Shown in pieces: positions 9,011 to 16,547 of a stretch of DNA of 64,000 nt; the first letter of the stretch is position 1, and every line of letters starts with the position of its first letter. Source of the DNA: Mucilaginibacter gotjawali (GTDB lineage Bacteria > Bacteroidota > Bacteroidia > Sphingobacteriales > Sphingobacteriaceae); contig NZ_AP017313.1 in assembly GCF_002355435.1 (NCBI RefSeq), forward strand, positions 1,054,001-1,118,000, written 5' to 3'. The notes beneath the pieces are model-generated. The model was not told the origin of the DNA. It was given only the letters and a program-made list of their open reading frames with translations, and ran no database searches. A program made the translations under genes and the position numbers.

Positions 9011-10120
9011 ATGCCTTCAACCCACACTCCGGCACCGCTCACCGGGCGCCTGCTTTCGCTTGATTTTCTCCGTGGTTTTATCATGGTGCTGCTCGCCATC
9101 GAATCTACCGGCATCTATGATTATTTATTTAACTATTCCAAAGGAACCGCGTTTAATAATTTCATTATCCAATTCACACACCACCCCTGGCATGGTCTCC
9201 ATTTTTGGGACCTGGTACAGCCGGCGTTTATGTTTATGGCCGGTGTTTCCATGGCTTATTCGCTCAATAAACAATGGGCAAATGGCGTAACATGGAGTCA
9301 ATCATTCAAAAAAACATTAAAGCGCTGTGCATTACTATTCTTTTGGGGCGTTTTTGATTATGCGGTAAGGCCGAAAGGGTTAAGCTTTGAACTTTGGGAT
9401 GTGCTTACCCAATTGTCATTTACAACGCTGGTGGCATTCCTGATCTTCAGGTGGAGCAACCTGGCGCAGATCGGCGTTTGTATAGGGCTGTTGATACTTA
9501 CCGAAGTTTTATACCGGTTTACCCATGTTCCCGGTTTTGATATGCCGTTTACCGATCAGCATAATTTTGGCAACTACATTGATACGATCTTGATGCATAA
9601 AATCAACAAGGGCGGCTGGGTGGCTATCAATTGTATCCCTACCGCTGTACATACCATTGCAGGTGCGCTGGTAGGTAAAATGTTACTGAACGGGAACAAC
9701 AAGCTCCGGACTTTACTTTTATGGGGATTGATTTGCCTTGTTATTGGTTTTGGTTTGGATGAATTTGGTATTACACCCATTATCAAACGGATCGCGACCA
9801 GCTCATTTACCCTGGCCTCCCTTGGCTGGTGTTTATGGTTTTTAGCGCTTTCGTATTGGTGGATCGATATCAAGGCTCACCGCAAACACTTAACTTTTTT
9901 TACTATAGTGGGTATGAATTCGCTGTTTATCTACCTGTTTTTTGAGATCGTGGGCGACAGGTGGTTTACCGCCTATATTACATTTATATCCAATGGTGTT
10001 TTAAGCTGGGTTAACGCGGGCGACTTAATAAAAGCCCTGGTAGCCGCCATTTGTGTTTTTGGGTTGGAATGGGGGATGTGCTACTTTCTGTATCGAAAAA
10101 AGATATTTTTTAAGCTGTAG
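9011..10120 (+). CDS. DUF5009/HGSNAT-like multipass acyltransferase-family membrane protein
   Basis: 369 residues with about ten hydrophobic segments. The N-terminal motif RLLSLDFLRGFIMVLLAIES and the following HHPWHGLHFWDLVQPAFMFM with MAGVSMAYS match the DUF5009 / heparan-alpha-glucosaminide N-acetyltransferase catalytic family, which moves acetyl groups across the membrane to sugar amines. In Bacteroidota such proteins often accompany glycan use, but no glycan genes are adjacent, so the substrate is unknown. Start at ATG 9011; the next upstream gene is divergent. Confidence 0.8.
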   Translation: MPSTHTPAPLTGRLLSLDFLRGFIMVLLAIESTGIYDYLFNYSKGTAFNNFIIQFTHHPWHGLHFWDLVQPAFMFMAGVSMAYSLNKQWANGVTWSQSFKKTLKRCALLFFWGVFDYAVRPKGLSFELWDVLTQLSFTTLVAFLIFRWSNLAQIGVCIGLLILTEVLYRFTHVPGFDMPFTDQHNFGNYIDTILMHKINKGGWVAINCIPTAVHTIAGALVGKMLLNGNNKLRTLLLWGLICLVIGFGLDEFGITPIIKRIATSSFTLASLGWCLWFLALSYWWIDIKAHRKHLTFFTIVGMNSLFIYLFFEIVGDRWFTAYITFISNGVLSWVNAGDLIKALVAAICVFGLEWGMCYFLYRKKIFFKL

Positions 10121-10215
10121 GTAAACAATCTTAATGGTTTTTTGGTTGATAGGCTTAAATTAAAATTTGTTTTAATCAGCAAACCCTATACTTGCAATTT
10201 AAAAGAACGTGCCCT

Positions 10216-10719
10216 ATGAAGAAATTTTTACTTATAGTAATAATAATCCTATTCTATAGTAATGCCAAGGCGCAATCTACTGCCGACAGCACTTTAAAAC
10301 ACTCCCCTTTAAAGACATTAAATGATGCCCAATACAATGCGCTTATCAGCGGTGACGATATTTCGGGGATGTCATTAGCGGCTGAATTGAATAATTATCC
10401 CCTGCCTGACAACGTGCTGAAACTGAAAGAAGAATTGGGTTTGAGTGCAGTGCAGGCAAGCAAAATAAGCGCTATTGCTAAAGAATTACACCGGAAAAAG
10501 CTGGAAATGGGGTTGATCATCATCAATAATGAACGGACTTTAGACAGTATTTTCAGGTACCACCGGCTGGATAACGGCTCGCTGATCTTTTATGCCAACA
10601 GGTATGGATTGTACCAGGGAGAGCTCAGGAACGCGATTTTACAGGCTTGTTTGGCTACCCACGGCCTTTTAACACCACAGCAATTAAAGTGGTTTAAAGG
10701 TTTACATAAAGCTAATTAA
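10216..10719 (+). CDS. Secreted Spy/CpxP-like helical protein
   Basis: 167 residues from ATG 10216, which begins the signal peptide MKKFLLIVIIILFYSNAKAQ; a TTG 24 bases upstream is less likely. The mature part is helical, with ELGLSAVQASKISAIAKELH and a later GLLTPQQLKWFKGL, recalling the LTxxQ-type periplasmic Spy/CpxP proteins (metal or envelope-stress sensing/chaperone). A near-consensus promoter element TATACTTG lies about 25 bases before the start. Family assignment is tentative. Confidence 0.55.
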   Translation: MKKFLLIVIIILFYSNAKAQSTADSTLKHSPLKTLNDAQYNALISGDDISGMSLAAELNNYPLPDNVLKLKEELGLSAVQASKISAIAKELHRKKLEMGLIIINNERTLDSIFRYHRLDNGSLIFYANRYGLYQGELRNAILQACLATHGLLTPQQLKWFKGLHKAN

Positions 10720-10726
10720 GCAGGAG

Positions 10727-10873
10727 CCTCACCCCGCCCTCTCCAGGGGAGAGGGTTTAAAGAATGCGAAAAATCAACTGAAATATATGAAAAAAAGTCC
10801 TCTCCTTTGGAGAGGATTATTCACGGCTATTTTATTTAAGGTGTTCATGAATGCTTCGCAGTTTAGGTGAAGC
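10727..10873. repeat. CTCACCCC/CTCTCC repeat element, second copy
   Basis: Starts cctcaccccgccctctcc with ggagaggg (10727-10755), then the inverted half gtcctctcctttggagagga (about 10797-10816) and a distal gtttaggtgaagc (10861-10873). Same architecture as 4649-4734, with an extra insertion between the inner palindrome and the closing arm. Confidence 0.75.
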
Positions 10874-10959
10874 GGGCATAAAGTGAAGCTTTACATAAAG
10901 CTAATTAAAAAATAACATTAGTTTTAGTTAATTTAGCGGCCCCCAAGAAAGTTAAATAT

Positions 10960-11916
10960 ATGAAGATAAGTTTTGACTTTGAAAAGCCCCTTGCCGACCT
11001 GCAGCAGCAGATCGAAAAGGTGAAACAGGTTGAAGATAAAAACAAGCTCGATATGTCGGCGACGATAACCGAGCTGGAAAATAAGCTGGAAACAACCCGC
11101 CACGAAATATATGCCAACCTTACAGGCTGGCAAAAAGTGCAGATCTCGCGCCATCCTGAGCGGCCTTATACCCTGCAATACCTGGAGTTGATGTGCGATG
11201 ATTTTATCGAACTGCACGGCGATAGGACCGTAGGCGATGATAAAGCAATTGTAGGCGGCTTCGGCACCATTAACGGGCAAACTGCTATGTTTATCGGTCA
11301 CCAGAAAGGCAAAAATACCAAGGACAGGCAATACCGTAACTTTGGTATGCCCAACCCCGAAGGTTACCGCAAGGCCTTAAGGCTGATGAAACTGGCCGAA
11401 AAATTCAACAAACCGGTTATTACATTGATTGATACTCCCGGAGCATTCCCCGGCCTTGAAGCTGAAGAGCGCGGACAAGGCGAGGCCATTGCCCGCAATT
11501 TGCTGGAAATGTCTGTTTTAAAGGTGCCCATCATTTGTGTGATCATAGGTGAAGGAGCGTCAGGCGGTGCATTAGGCATTGCCATAGGCGATAAGGTAAT
11601 GATGCTGGAAAACTCCTGGTATTCGGTGATCTCACCAGAAAACTGCTCCACTATCCTTTGGAAAACATGGGAAAATAAAGAGCGTGCGGCCGAAGTTTTA
11701 AAGCTGACATCTACCGAGATGTATAAAAATAAGCTGATTGACGGTGTGATTAAAGAGCCCCTTGGCGGCGCACACCAGGATCCCGTTGCCATGGCAGCTA
11801 CACTAAAAAAACAACTGTTAAAAGACCTTAAAATATTGAAAGAGAAGAATGTTGATGAACTGGTAACAGACCGCATCAACAAATTCTGTGCGATGGGCGT
11901 GGTGATAGAGGATTAA
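10960..11916 (+). CDS. accA: Acetyl-CoA carboxylase carboxyltransferase subunit alpha
   Basis: 318-residue cytosolic subunit that, with AccD, moves the carboxyl group from biotin to acetyl-CoA to make malonyl-CoA for fatty-acid synthesis. Seen: N-terminal helical region, [20 protein letters not shown], the crotonase-fold loop [20 protein letters not shown] and the glycine-rich [16 protein letters not shown], then [14 protein letters not shown]. Length and motifs match AccA throughout. It stands alone, as is common in Bacteroidota where the acc genes are scattered, and is followed by an intrinsic terminator. Confidence 0.98.
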   Translation: MKISFDFEKPLADLQQQIEKVKQVEDKNKLDMSATITELENKLETTRHEIYANLTGWQKVQISRHPERPYTLQYLELMCDDFIELHGDRTVGDDKAIVGGFGTINGQTAMFIGHQKGKNTKDRQYRNFGMPNPEGYRKALRLMKLAEKFNKPVITLIDTPGAFPGLEAEERGQGEAIARNLLEMSVLKVPIICVIIGEGASGGALGIAIGDKVMMLENSWYSVISPENCSTILWKTWENKERAAEVLKLTSTEMYKNKLIDGVIKEPLGGAHQDPVAMAATLKKQLLKDLKILKEKNVDELVTDRINKFCAMGVVIED

Positions 11917-11938
11917 GCATTACCTTACACACAAAAGG

Positions 11939-11967
11939 AAGCTGTCTCCAAAAAAGGCAGCTTTTTT
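11939..11967 (+). terminator. Intrinsic terminator of accA
   Basis: Stem aagctgtc / ggcagctt (one T-G wobble) around a loop of about nine bases, followed by a run of T. It lies 23 bases after the accA stop. Confidence 0.85.
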
Positions 11968-12099
11968 TATGCAGCTATTCTTTAACGACCACACTTTCAG
12001 GATTGTGACTGTATTTTCTTTCCGGGATTAAAAACTAAATTTTTAGTTTTTAATAATAAAAGGAATTTTATGCTGTTTTAGTGCTATATAAAACTTATC

Positions 12100-12750
12100 A
12101 TGAAAAAAATACTTCTTCTAATTTTTTTGAGCGCTGCCATGCAGCAATTATTTGCACAAACCTTAAAATTTGGCATTAAAGCCGGGTGGAATGAGTCGAC
12201 TGCCGATCTTGGCACCACAACTTCAACTGTTTCAAGTTATTCCGGGTTTAAAGGCGGCGTATTTGGCGATTTTGGATTTAATAAAATAGTTATTGAGACT
12301 GGTGTTTTTTTTACCACATATGGTTATAACACCAGTACGACGTTCACCGAAACTCAGCCGCAGCCGATCGTTGTTACCCTTAAAGGACAGGCAACGTATA
12401 ACTACTTGCAGATACCTGTAGACGTTTTGTATCGCACTCCTTTTGGGCCTGTTAAGGTGTTTTTTGGCGGAGGGCCATATTACGGGCTTGCCATATCGGG
12501 TGGAAGAAGACTAATTACGATCTCAGATGGGGCCGTTACTGCTTACCGGTCCAGCAAAATAGACTTTGGCAACCCGGATGATTTTAGCAGGACAGATTTG
12601 GGATTAAATGCATTGGCGGGCGTTTCATTACACAACGGCCTGTTGTTTAGCGTTGATTATGGCCTTGGTTTGAAAAACATCTATAGCGGGAATAATTCGG
12701 AAGTTAAAAACAGGGCGCTGAGCTTATCGGTGGGGTATGCGTTCCTGTAA
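12100..12750 (+). CDS. Small outer-membrane beta-barrel protein (PorT/OMP_b-brl_2-like)
   Basis: 216 residues: signal peptide (about 1-20, ending QQLFAQ), then an antiparallel beta pattern beginning LKFGIKAGWNES and ending in the barrel-terminal strand ALSLSVGYAFL. The arrangement fits the eight-stranded OMP_b-brl_2 family common in Bacteroidota. No enzyme motif is seen and the cargo or role is unknown. Single gene; its 3' side runs into the tRNA-Gln promoter region. Confidence 0.75.
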   Translation: MKKILLLIFLSAAMQQLFAQTLKFGIKAGWNESTADLGTTTSTVSSYSGFKGGVFGDFGFNKIVIETGVFFTTYGYNTSTTFTETQPQPIVVTLKGQATYNYLQIPVDVLYRTPFGPVKVFFGGGPYYGLAISGGRRLITISDGAVTAYRSSKIDFGNPDDFSRTDLGLNALAGVSLHNGLLFSVDYGLGLKNIYSGNNSEVKNRALSLSVGYAFL

Positions 12751-12805
12751 AAACTGCGTTTTTACAACTTTTTAAAAAAACCTTTTAACTTCAAAAAAAT
12801 CCTCC

Positions 12806-12813
12806 TATATTTG
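12806..12813 (+). promoter_or_regulatory. -7 promoter element for tRNA-Gln
   Basis: TATATTTG matches the Bacteroidota -7 consensus TAnnTTTG and lies 37 bases before the mature tRNA, a plausible distance for a short 5' leader. A clear TTTG -33 box is not seen, only T-rich sequence. Confidence 0.6.
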
Positions 12814-12850
12814 CATTCCTTTTTGGAGAGGATAACTGTCCTGAGGAGAT

Positions 12851-12921
12851 TGCCTGATAGTATAAAGGTAGTACGACGGTTTTTGGTACCGTTTGTCTAG
12901 GTTCGAATCCTGGTCGGGCAA
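12851..12921 (+). tRNA. tRNA-Gln (anticodon TTG)
   Basis: 71 nt. Acceptor arms tgcctga / tcgggca pair with one T-G wobble; the discriminator is A. Anticodon stem acggt / accgt encloses the 7-base loop ttttggt, placing TTG at positions 34-36, which reads CAA (Gln). T arm: ctagg ttcgaat cctgg. CCA is not encoded. The D arm is short. Confidence 0.95.
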
Positions 12922-12930
12922 CAAGAATTA

Positions 12931-13068
12931 TATTTCGGATTTACGATTTACGATTTCAGATTTTTTGAAATGGTAATCTAAATCCGAAATTCTTTTTTAA
13001 GAAAGCTATAAAATCGAATTTCGGTGCCAAAACAAAATTCTGAAATCGTAATTCGTAACTCGTAAATC
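12931..13068. repeat. Intergenic word-repeat hairpin, word acgatttacgattt
   Basis: Arm one (12931-12966) has cggatttacgatttacgatt; an inner inverted copy (aaatccgaaattc near 12980) and arm two (about 13037-13068: aaatcgtaattcgtaactcg) complete a nested hairpin between tRNA-Gln and prs. Confidence 0.75.
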
Positions 13069-13073
13069 AAAAA

Positions 13074-14018
13074 ATGCCATTACAATTTAATACCGTTAAA
13101 TTATTTGCAGGCTCGGGTACCAAGGAGCTTGCTGCAAATATTGCGCAATCGTACGGCCATGAGCTTGGCGATGTGGTATTAACCCGGTTTAGCGATGGCG
13201 AATTTCAGCCCCATTTTAATGAGTCGGTACGCGGTTGCGATGTATTTTTGATCCAAAGCACCAACCCGCCAACAGACAACCTGGTGGAGCTATTGATGAT
13301 GACGGATGCCGCCCGCCGTGCATCTGCCCATTATGTAACTGCTGTTATTCCATATTTCGGTTTGGCACGACAGGACAGGAAAGATAAACCGCGTGTTGCG
13401 ATAGGTGCAAAGCTGGTAGCCAATATTTTGGTTGCGGCCGGCATTAACCGCATCATGACGATGGACCTGCACGCCGCGCAGATCCAGGGATTTTTTGATA
13501 TCCCGGTTGATCACCTGGATGCTTCCATCATATTTGTACCATACATTAAAGCGCTTGGCCTGGGTAATTTAACCATCGCTTCGCCCGATATGGGTGGTTC
13601 GTACAGGGCCCGCTCTTTCGCCAAATATTTTAATGCGGAAGTGGTGATCTGCGATAAGCGCCGTAAACGCGCCAATGAAATTGAATCAATGACTTTGATT
13701 GGTGATGTTACCGATCAGGATATTGTGCTGATTGATGATATTTGCGATACTGCCGGTACACTGGCAAAAGCAGCAGGATTAATTATGGAGCGTGGTGCAC
13801 GCAGCGTCCGCGCGGTTTGTACACACCCGGTATTATCAGGCAAAGCATACGAGACGATAGAGAATTCGGTATTAACTGAATTGATTGTTACCGATACGAT
13901 CCCGCTTAAACAGGAAAGCAGCAAGATCAGGGTGTTAAGCACCGCCGACCTGTTTGCCAAAGCGATAATGAATGTAAACGAACACGGCTCAATAAGCCAG
14001 TTGTTTAAAGTAGATTAG
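13074..14018 (+). CDS. prs: Ribose-phosphate pyrophosphokinase (PRPP synthase)
   Basis: 314-residue cytosolic enzyme making PRPP from ribose 5-phosphate and ATP for nucleotide, His and Trp synthesis. Seen: LFAGSGTKELA, TRFSDGEFQPHFNESVRG, the ATP-site loop YFGLARQDRKDKPR, metal-site MDLHAAQIQGFF, and the PRPP-binding motif DIVLIDDICDTAGTLAKAA. Length is normal. Followed closely by rplY and pth, a common grouping (prs-rplY-pth) in bacteria, here separated by repeat hairpins. Confidence 0.98.
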   Translation: MPLQFNTVKLFAGSGTKELAANIAQSYGHELGDVVLTRFSDGEFQPHFNESVRGCDVFLIQSTNPPTDNLVELLMMTDAARRASAHYVTAVIPYFGLARQDRKDKPRVAIGAKLVANILVAAGINRIMTMDLHAAQIQGFFDIPVDHLDASIIFVPYIKALGLGNLTIASPDMGGSYRARSFAKYFNAEVVICDKRRKRANEIESMTLIGDVTDQDIVLIDDICDTAGTLAKAAGLIMERGARSVRAVCTHPVLSGKAYETIENSVLTELIVTDTIPLKQESSKIRVLSTADLFAKAIMNVNEHGSISQLFKVD

Positions 14019-14020
14019 TT

Positions 14021-14172
14021 TTTAGTCCATGGTCCATGGTCGATAGTCCATGGAAGAAATTGAATTGCATACAGAAAATATACCGTGGTCGATAGTCCAT
14101 GGCAAAAATTGAAAAGAATACAAATAAATAATACATACAATACCATGGTCTATGGACCATCGACCATGGACT
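14021..14172. repeat. Intergenic word-repeat hairpin, word gtccatggtcgatag
   Basis: Three direct copies of ggtcgatagtccatgg-like words (about 14025-14102) are followed by ccatggtctatggaccatcg and accatggact (about 14142-14172). The inner unit ccatgg is itself palindromic. It separates prs from rplY. Confidence 0.8.
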
Positions 14173-14186
14173 TAATTAAAAATCAA

Positions 14187-14771
14187 ATGAAATCAATTGC
14201 TATTAGCGGTTCTCCAAGAGAGAACGTAGGGAAACGTGACGCTAAAGAACTGCGTTATTTAGGCCTTGTGCCTGCAGTGCTTTACGGTGGGGCTACCCAA
14301 ACCCACTTTTCAGTGTCCGCAGCTGATTTGAAACCCGTTGTTTATACACCGGTGGTTCATTTCATCGACTTAGAAATTGCCGGAGTAAAATCACAGGCGA
14401 TCATTAAAGATCTTCAGTTCCATCCATTAACTGAGCAGATCATCCACGTTGACTTTTTGTTGCTGGATGAAAAGAAACCGATCACTATCGAGATCCCTGT
14501 TAAATTAACCGGAACTTCTCCAGGTGTTAAAACTGGTGGTAAACTGGTACAAAAATTACGCAAGCTGCGTATCAAAGCGTTACCAAAAGATCATTTGGAT
14601 GCTATTGAAGTAAGCATTGCAACTTTGGAAGTTGGTAAATCAGTAAAAGTTGGCGACCTGAGCGTTGGCAAATTAGTGATCACCAATGCAAAAGAAGATA
14701 CCATTGTATCTGTAACTACTTCACGTGCGTTACGCCAGGCTGAACAGGAAGCTGCAGCAGGTAAAAAATAA
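14187..14771 (+). CDS. rplY: 50S ribosomal protein L25/general stress protein Ctc
   Basis: 194 residues from ATG 14187 (MKSIAISGSPRENVGKRDAK), the start that matches the L25 N-terminus; the frame opens 102 bases earlier, but that stretch is the repeat hairpin. It is the two-domain long form: the 5S rRNA-binding L25 domain (about 1-95, with LVPAVLYGG and FHPLTEQIIHVDF) and a C-terminal beta domain (KPITIEIPVKLTGTSPG). Binds 5S rRNA in the large subunit. Followed by a good terminator. Confidence 0.96.
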   Translation: MKSIAISGSPRENVGKRDAKELRYLGLVPAVLYGGATQTHFSVSAADLKPVVYTPVVHFIDLEIAGVKSQAIIKDLQFHPLTEQIIHVDFLLLDEKKPITIEIPVKLTGTSPGVKTGGKLVQKLRKLRIKALPKDHLDAIEVSIATLEVGKSVKVGDLSVGKLVITNAKEDTIVSVTTSRALRQAEQEAAAGKK

Positions 14772-14822
14772 TTTCAGGCCCCCTAACCCCCTAAAGGGGG
14801 AACAAAAGTGGGTTAGTGAATT

Positions 14823-14857
14823 AACAGCGATAGGTTTTTACTTATCGCTGTTTTTAT
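14823..14857 (+). terminator. Intrinsic terminator after rplY
   Basis: Stem aacagcgata (14823-14832) / tatcgctgtt (14843-14852) followed by a T-rich tail. A half-copy of a cccctaaccccctaaaggg element (14774-14803) lies just before it. Confidence 0.9.
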
Positions 14858-14921
14858 TTTAATTAATATCTTCGCGTTTATAATTTGAAAGTTTGTGTTC
14901 ATTTACCCATTGCCTCCAAAG

Positions 14922-14950
14922 CCATGAACCATGAACCATGAACCATGAAC
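14922..14950. repeat. Tandem word accatga
   Basis: Four tandem copies of the 9-base unit ccatgaacc/atgaaccatg directly ahead of pth, with no opposite arm; related to the ccatgg words at 14021-14172. Confidence 0.7.
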
Positions 14951-14956
14951 TAAAAA

Positions 14957-15517
14957 ATGAAATATCTCATCGTTGGTTTAGGAAACATAGGGCCCGAATA
15001 TGCCGATACCCGGCATAACATTGGGTTTATGATACTGGATGCGTTTGCAAAAGAGGAGGGCGCTAAGTTTTATAACGACCGCCTGGCCTATTACAGCGAA
15101 GTAAACCATAAGGCCCGTACCCTGTACCTTATCAAACCAACTACCTATATGAACAACAGCGGAAAAGCGGTTAGCTATTGGATGAAAACGCTGAAAGTGC
15201 CTGTTGAAAATGTGTTGGTTTTGGTAGATGATATTGCCCTGCCGTTTGGCACCCTGCGTTTAAAACCTAAGGGGAGCGCCGCCGGCCATAATGGACTAAA
15301 ACACATTGAAGCCACCCTTGGCAATAACGAATATGCCCGCCTGCGCTTTGGCGTAGGTAACGATTTCCCTAAAGGCCGGCAGATAGATTATGTGCTGAAT
15401 GGCTTTGATAAAGAAGAACTGCCCGAACTCCCCGCTTTGATTGACCGCTCGATTGAAATGATCAAAAGTTTTGCTACGATAGGCACTGAACTGACCATGA
15501 CGAGGTATAATAAGTAA
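14957..15517 (+). CDS. pth: Peptidyl-tRNA hydrolase
   Basis: 186-residue cytosolic enzyme that frees tRNA from prematurely released peptidyl-tRNA. Seen: MKYLIVGLGNIGPEYADTRH with the catalytic His in TRHNIGF, the KPTTYMNNSGKAV loop, LVLVDDIALPFGTLRLKPKG and SAAGHNGLKHIEATLG. Complete and of normal length. Its last 108 bases (15410-15517) are duplicated downstream at 16317-16424, bracketing a small cassette. Confidence 0.98.
   Translation: MKYLIVGLGNIGPEYADTRHNIGFMILDAFAKEEGAKFYNDRLAYYSEVNHKARTLYLIKPTTYMNNSGKAVSYWMKTLKVPVENVLVLVDDIALPFGTLRLKPKGSAAGHNGLKHIEATLGNNEYARLRFGVGNDFPKGRQIDYVLNGFDKEELPELPALIDRSIEMIKSFATIGTELTMTRYNK
15410..15517 (+). repeat. Direct repeat copy 1: 3' end of pth
   Basis: This 108-base stretch is the functional end of pth. 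Aligned by eye without gaps to 16317-16424 it has eight mismatches (about 93 percent identity). The last 37 bases are identical up to and including the stop codon. Confidence 0.9.
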
Positions 15518-15560
15518 GAGAATTACTTCAAATCAAAATAACGTGGATGCAATAATTTAT

Positions 15561-15568
15561 TATGTTTG
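15561..15568 (+). promoter_or_regulatory. -7 promoter element of the cassette
   Basis: TATGTTTG fits TAnnTTTG and lies 32 bases before the first cassette gene. The -33 box is poor. Confidence 0.5.
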
Positions 15569-15600
15569 AAAATCAATACTAAGCGGAAAATCATTACTAA

Positions 15601-16044
15601 ATGAATTTAGAACGTTATCCTTATTTTGCCAGTAATGATTTTAAGGATTATGAGTTTTATAGCGATGGACCTAAGGGTAGGATTAGAAAAGTAATTATGT
15701 ACACAAAGATTCAGGATAATCCTGCGATGTACAATTTATCTTTTGGCGATGCGGATGTCGAAACAGGTATAGTTTACGATGATGTAATAAGCAATAACCA
15801 GGATAGGGACACTGTTCTCGCAACTGTCGCTAACACTATAAACGAATTCTGTGACCATTATGGAAACCATTGGATTTTTGCTACTGGAAGCACACAATCA
15901 AGAACAAGACTTTATCAGATGGGTATAGCAAGGCTATGGAGGGAAATTAATATAGATTTCGATGTGTACGGCGAGAAAAATGGCAAATGGCAGCCATTTC
16001 ATATGGGTGTCAATTATGATGCTTTTTTGGTAAAAAGAAGATAA
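15601..16044 (+). CDS. DUF6934-like protein of unknown function
   Basis: 147 residues, soluble, with no signal peptide. It begins MNLERYPYFASNDFKDYEFY and contains FYSDGPKGRIRKVIMYTKI, TINEFCDHYGNHWIFATGS and SRTRLYQMGIARLWREIN. I recognise this as the Bacteroidota-restricted family usually labelled DUF6934, from memory only. The GSTQSRTRLYQMGI part, rich in Arg and Thr, could bind a phosphate or nucleic acid, but that is a guess. It is followed 42 bases later by a 55-residue ORF; the pair forms the content of the pth-bracketed cassette and resembles a toxin-antitoxin layout. Confidence 0.75.
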   Translation: MNLERYPYFASNDFKDYEFYSDGPKGRIRKVIMYTKIQDNPAMYNLSFGDADVETGIVYDDVISNNQDRDTVLATVANTINEFCDHYGNHWIFATGSTQSRTRLYQMGIARLWREINIDFDVYGEKNGKWQPFHMGVNYDAFLVKRR

Positions 16045-16086
16045 ATAAGTATATTTGAAATAAGAAAATCAGGAAAAAGGGATATT

Positions 16087-16254
16087 ATGTCAGCAAAAGA
16101 TAAGAAGGCAGAAGTCATTGAGACTGGATACGGCAGAGCTATCGTAAGCGATAAAGTCAGAAGTCACGCTAATGATCCATTTTTTGTAAAAAAGGTGGAA
16201 GGCGCAAAGGAATTCATGCGCAAACATCCTTTCCCTGATCATTTGAAGAAATAA
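16087..16254 (+). CDS. 55-residue partner ORF of the DUF6934-like gene
   Basis: ATG 16087 to TAA 16252-16254: a charged, Lys-rich protein beginning MSAKDKKAEVIETGYGRAIV and ending EFMRKHPFPDHLKK. Too short for simple ORF calling, but supported by its position between the first gene and a strong terminator in a self-contained cassette, and by its ordered amino-acid composition. No known family recognised. A role as antitoxin or accessory subunit is possible. Confidence 0.6.
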   Translation: MSAKDKKAEVIETGYGRAIVSDKVRSHANDPFFVKKVEGAKEFMRKHPFPDHLKK

Positions 16255-16270
16255 GAAAAAGGATATATCA

Positions 16271-16298
16271 ACGGCCGGAATTAGTTCTGGCCGTTTTT
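16271..16298 (+). terminator. Intrinsic terminator of the cassette
   Basis: Ten-base stem acggccggaa / ttctggccgt with the four-base loop ttag and five T after it. Confidence 0.9.
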
Positions 16299-16316
16299 GC
16301 TTGAAGCCATTGTTGC

Positions 16317-16424
16317 AAAGAGGAGTTGCCCGAACGCCCCGCCTTGATTGACCGCCCGATAGAAATGATCAAAAGTTTTGCTACGACAGGCACTGAACTG
16401 ACCATGACGAGGTATAATAAGTAA
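16317..16424 (+). repeat. Direct repeat copy 2: remnant 3' end of pth
   Basis: Displaced copy of the last 35 codons of pth plus stop, with three amino-acid changes (L to R, S to P, I to T) if read in the old frame. It has no start or upstream part, so it is not expressed as a gene. Confidence 0.9.
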
Positions 16425-16547
16425 CAACCCCGTTACAAAACTAATATTTTAGTTAAATAGTGTTAAAAGGTGTTAAATCAACGGCGTAGTTCGTCACACT
16501 TCTATTAATTTCGGCGTCAATTAGCCGGAAAATACCAACCAAAAATT

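Larger units (their letters stand above)
15518..16424 (+). mobile_element. Two-gene cassette bracketed by the duplicated pth 3' end
   Basis: About 0.9 kb holding a promoter element (15561), a DUF6934-like gene, a 55-residue ORF, an intrinsic terminator (16271-16298) and then a second copy of the pth 3' end. An insertion that restores or duplicates a gene's 3' end is the usual trace of integration into that end. No integrase is present, so it would be non-autonomous or formed by homologous recombination. The bracketing repeat is seen; the mechanism is inference. Confidence 0.6.

Noticed and set aside
16317..16424. Second functional pth fragment
   Set aside because: No start codon or catalytic half; only the displaced 3' end of the gene.
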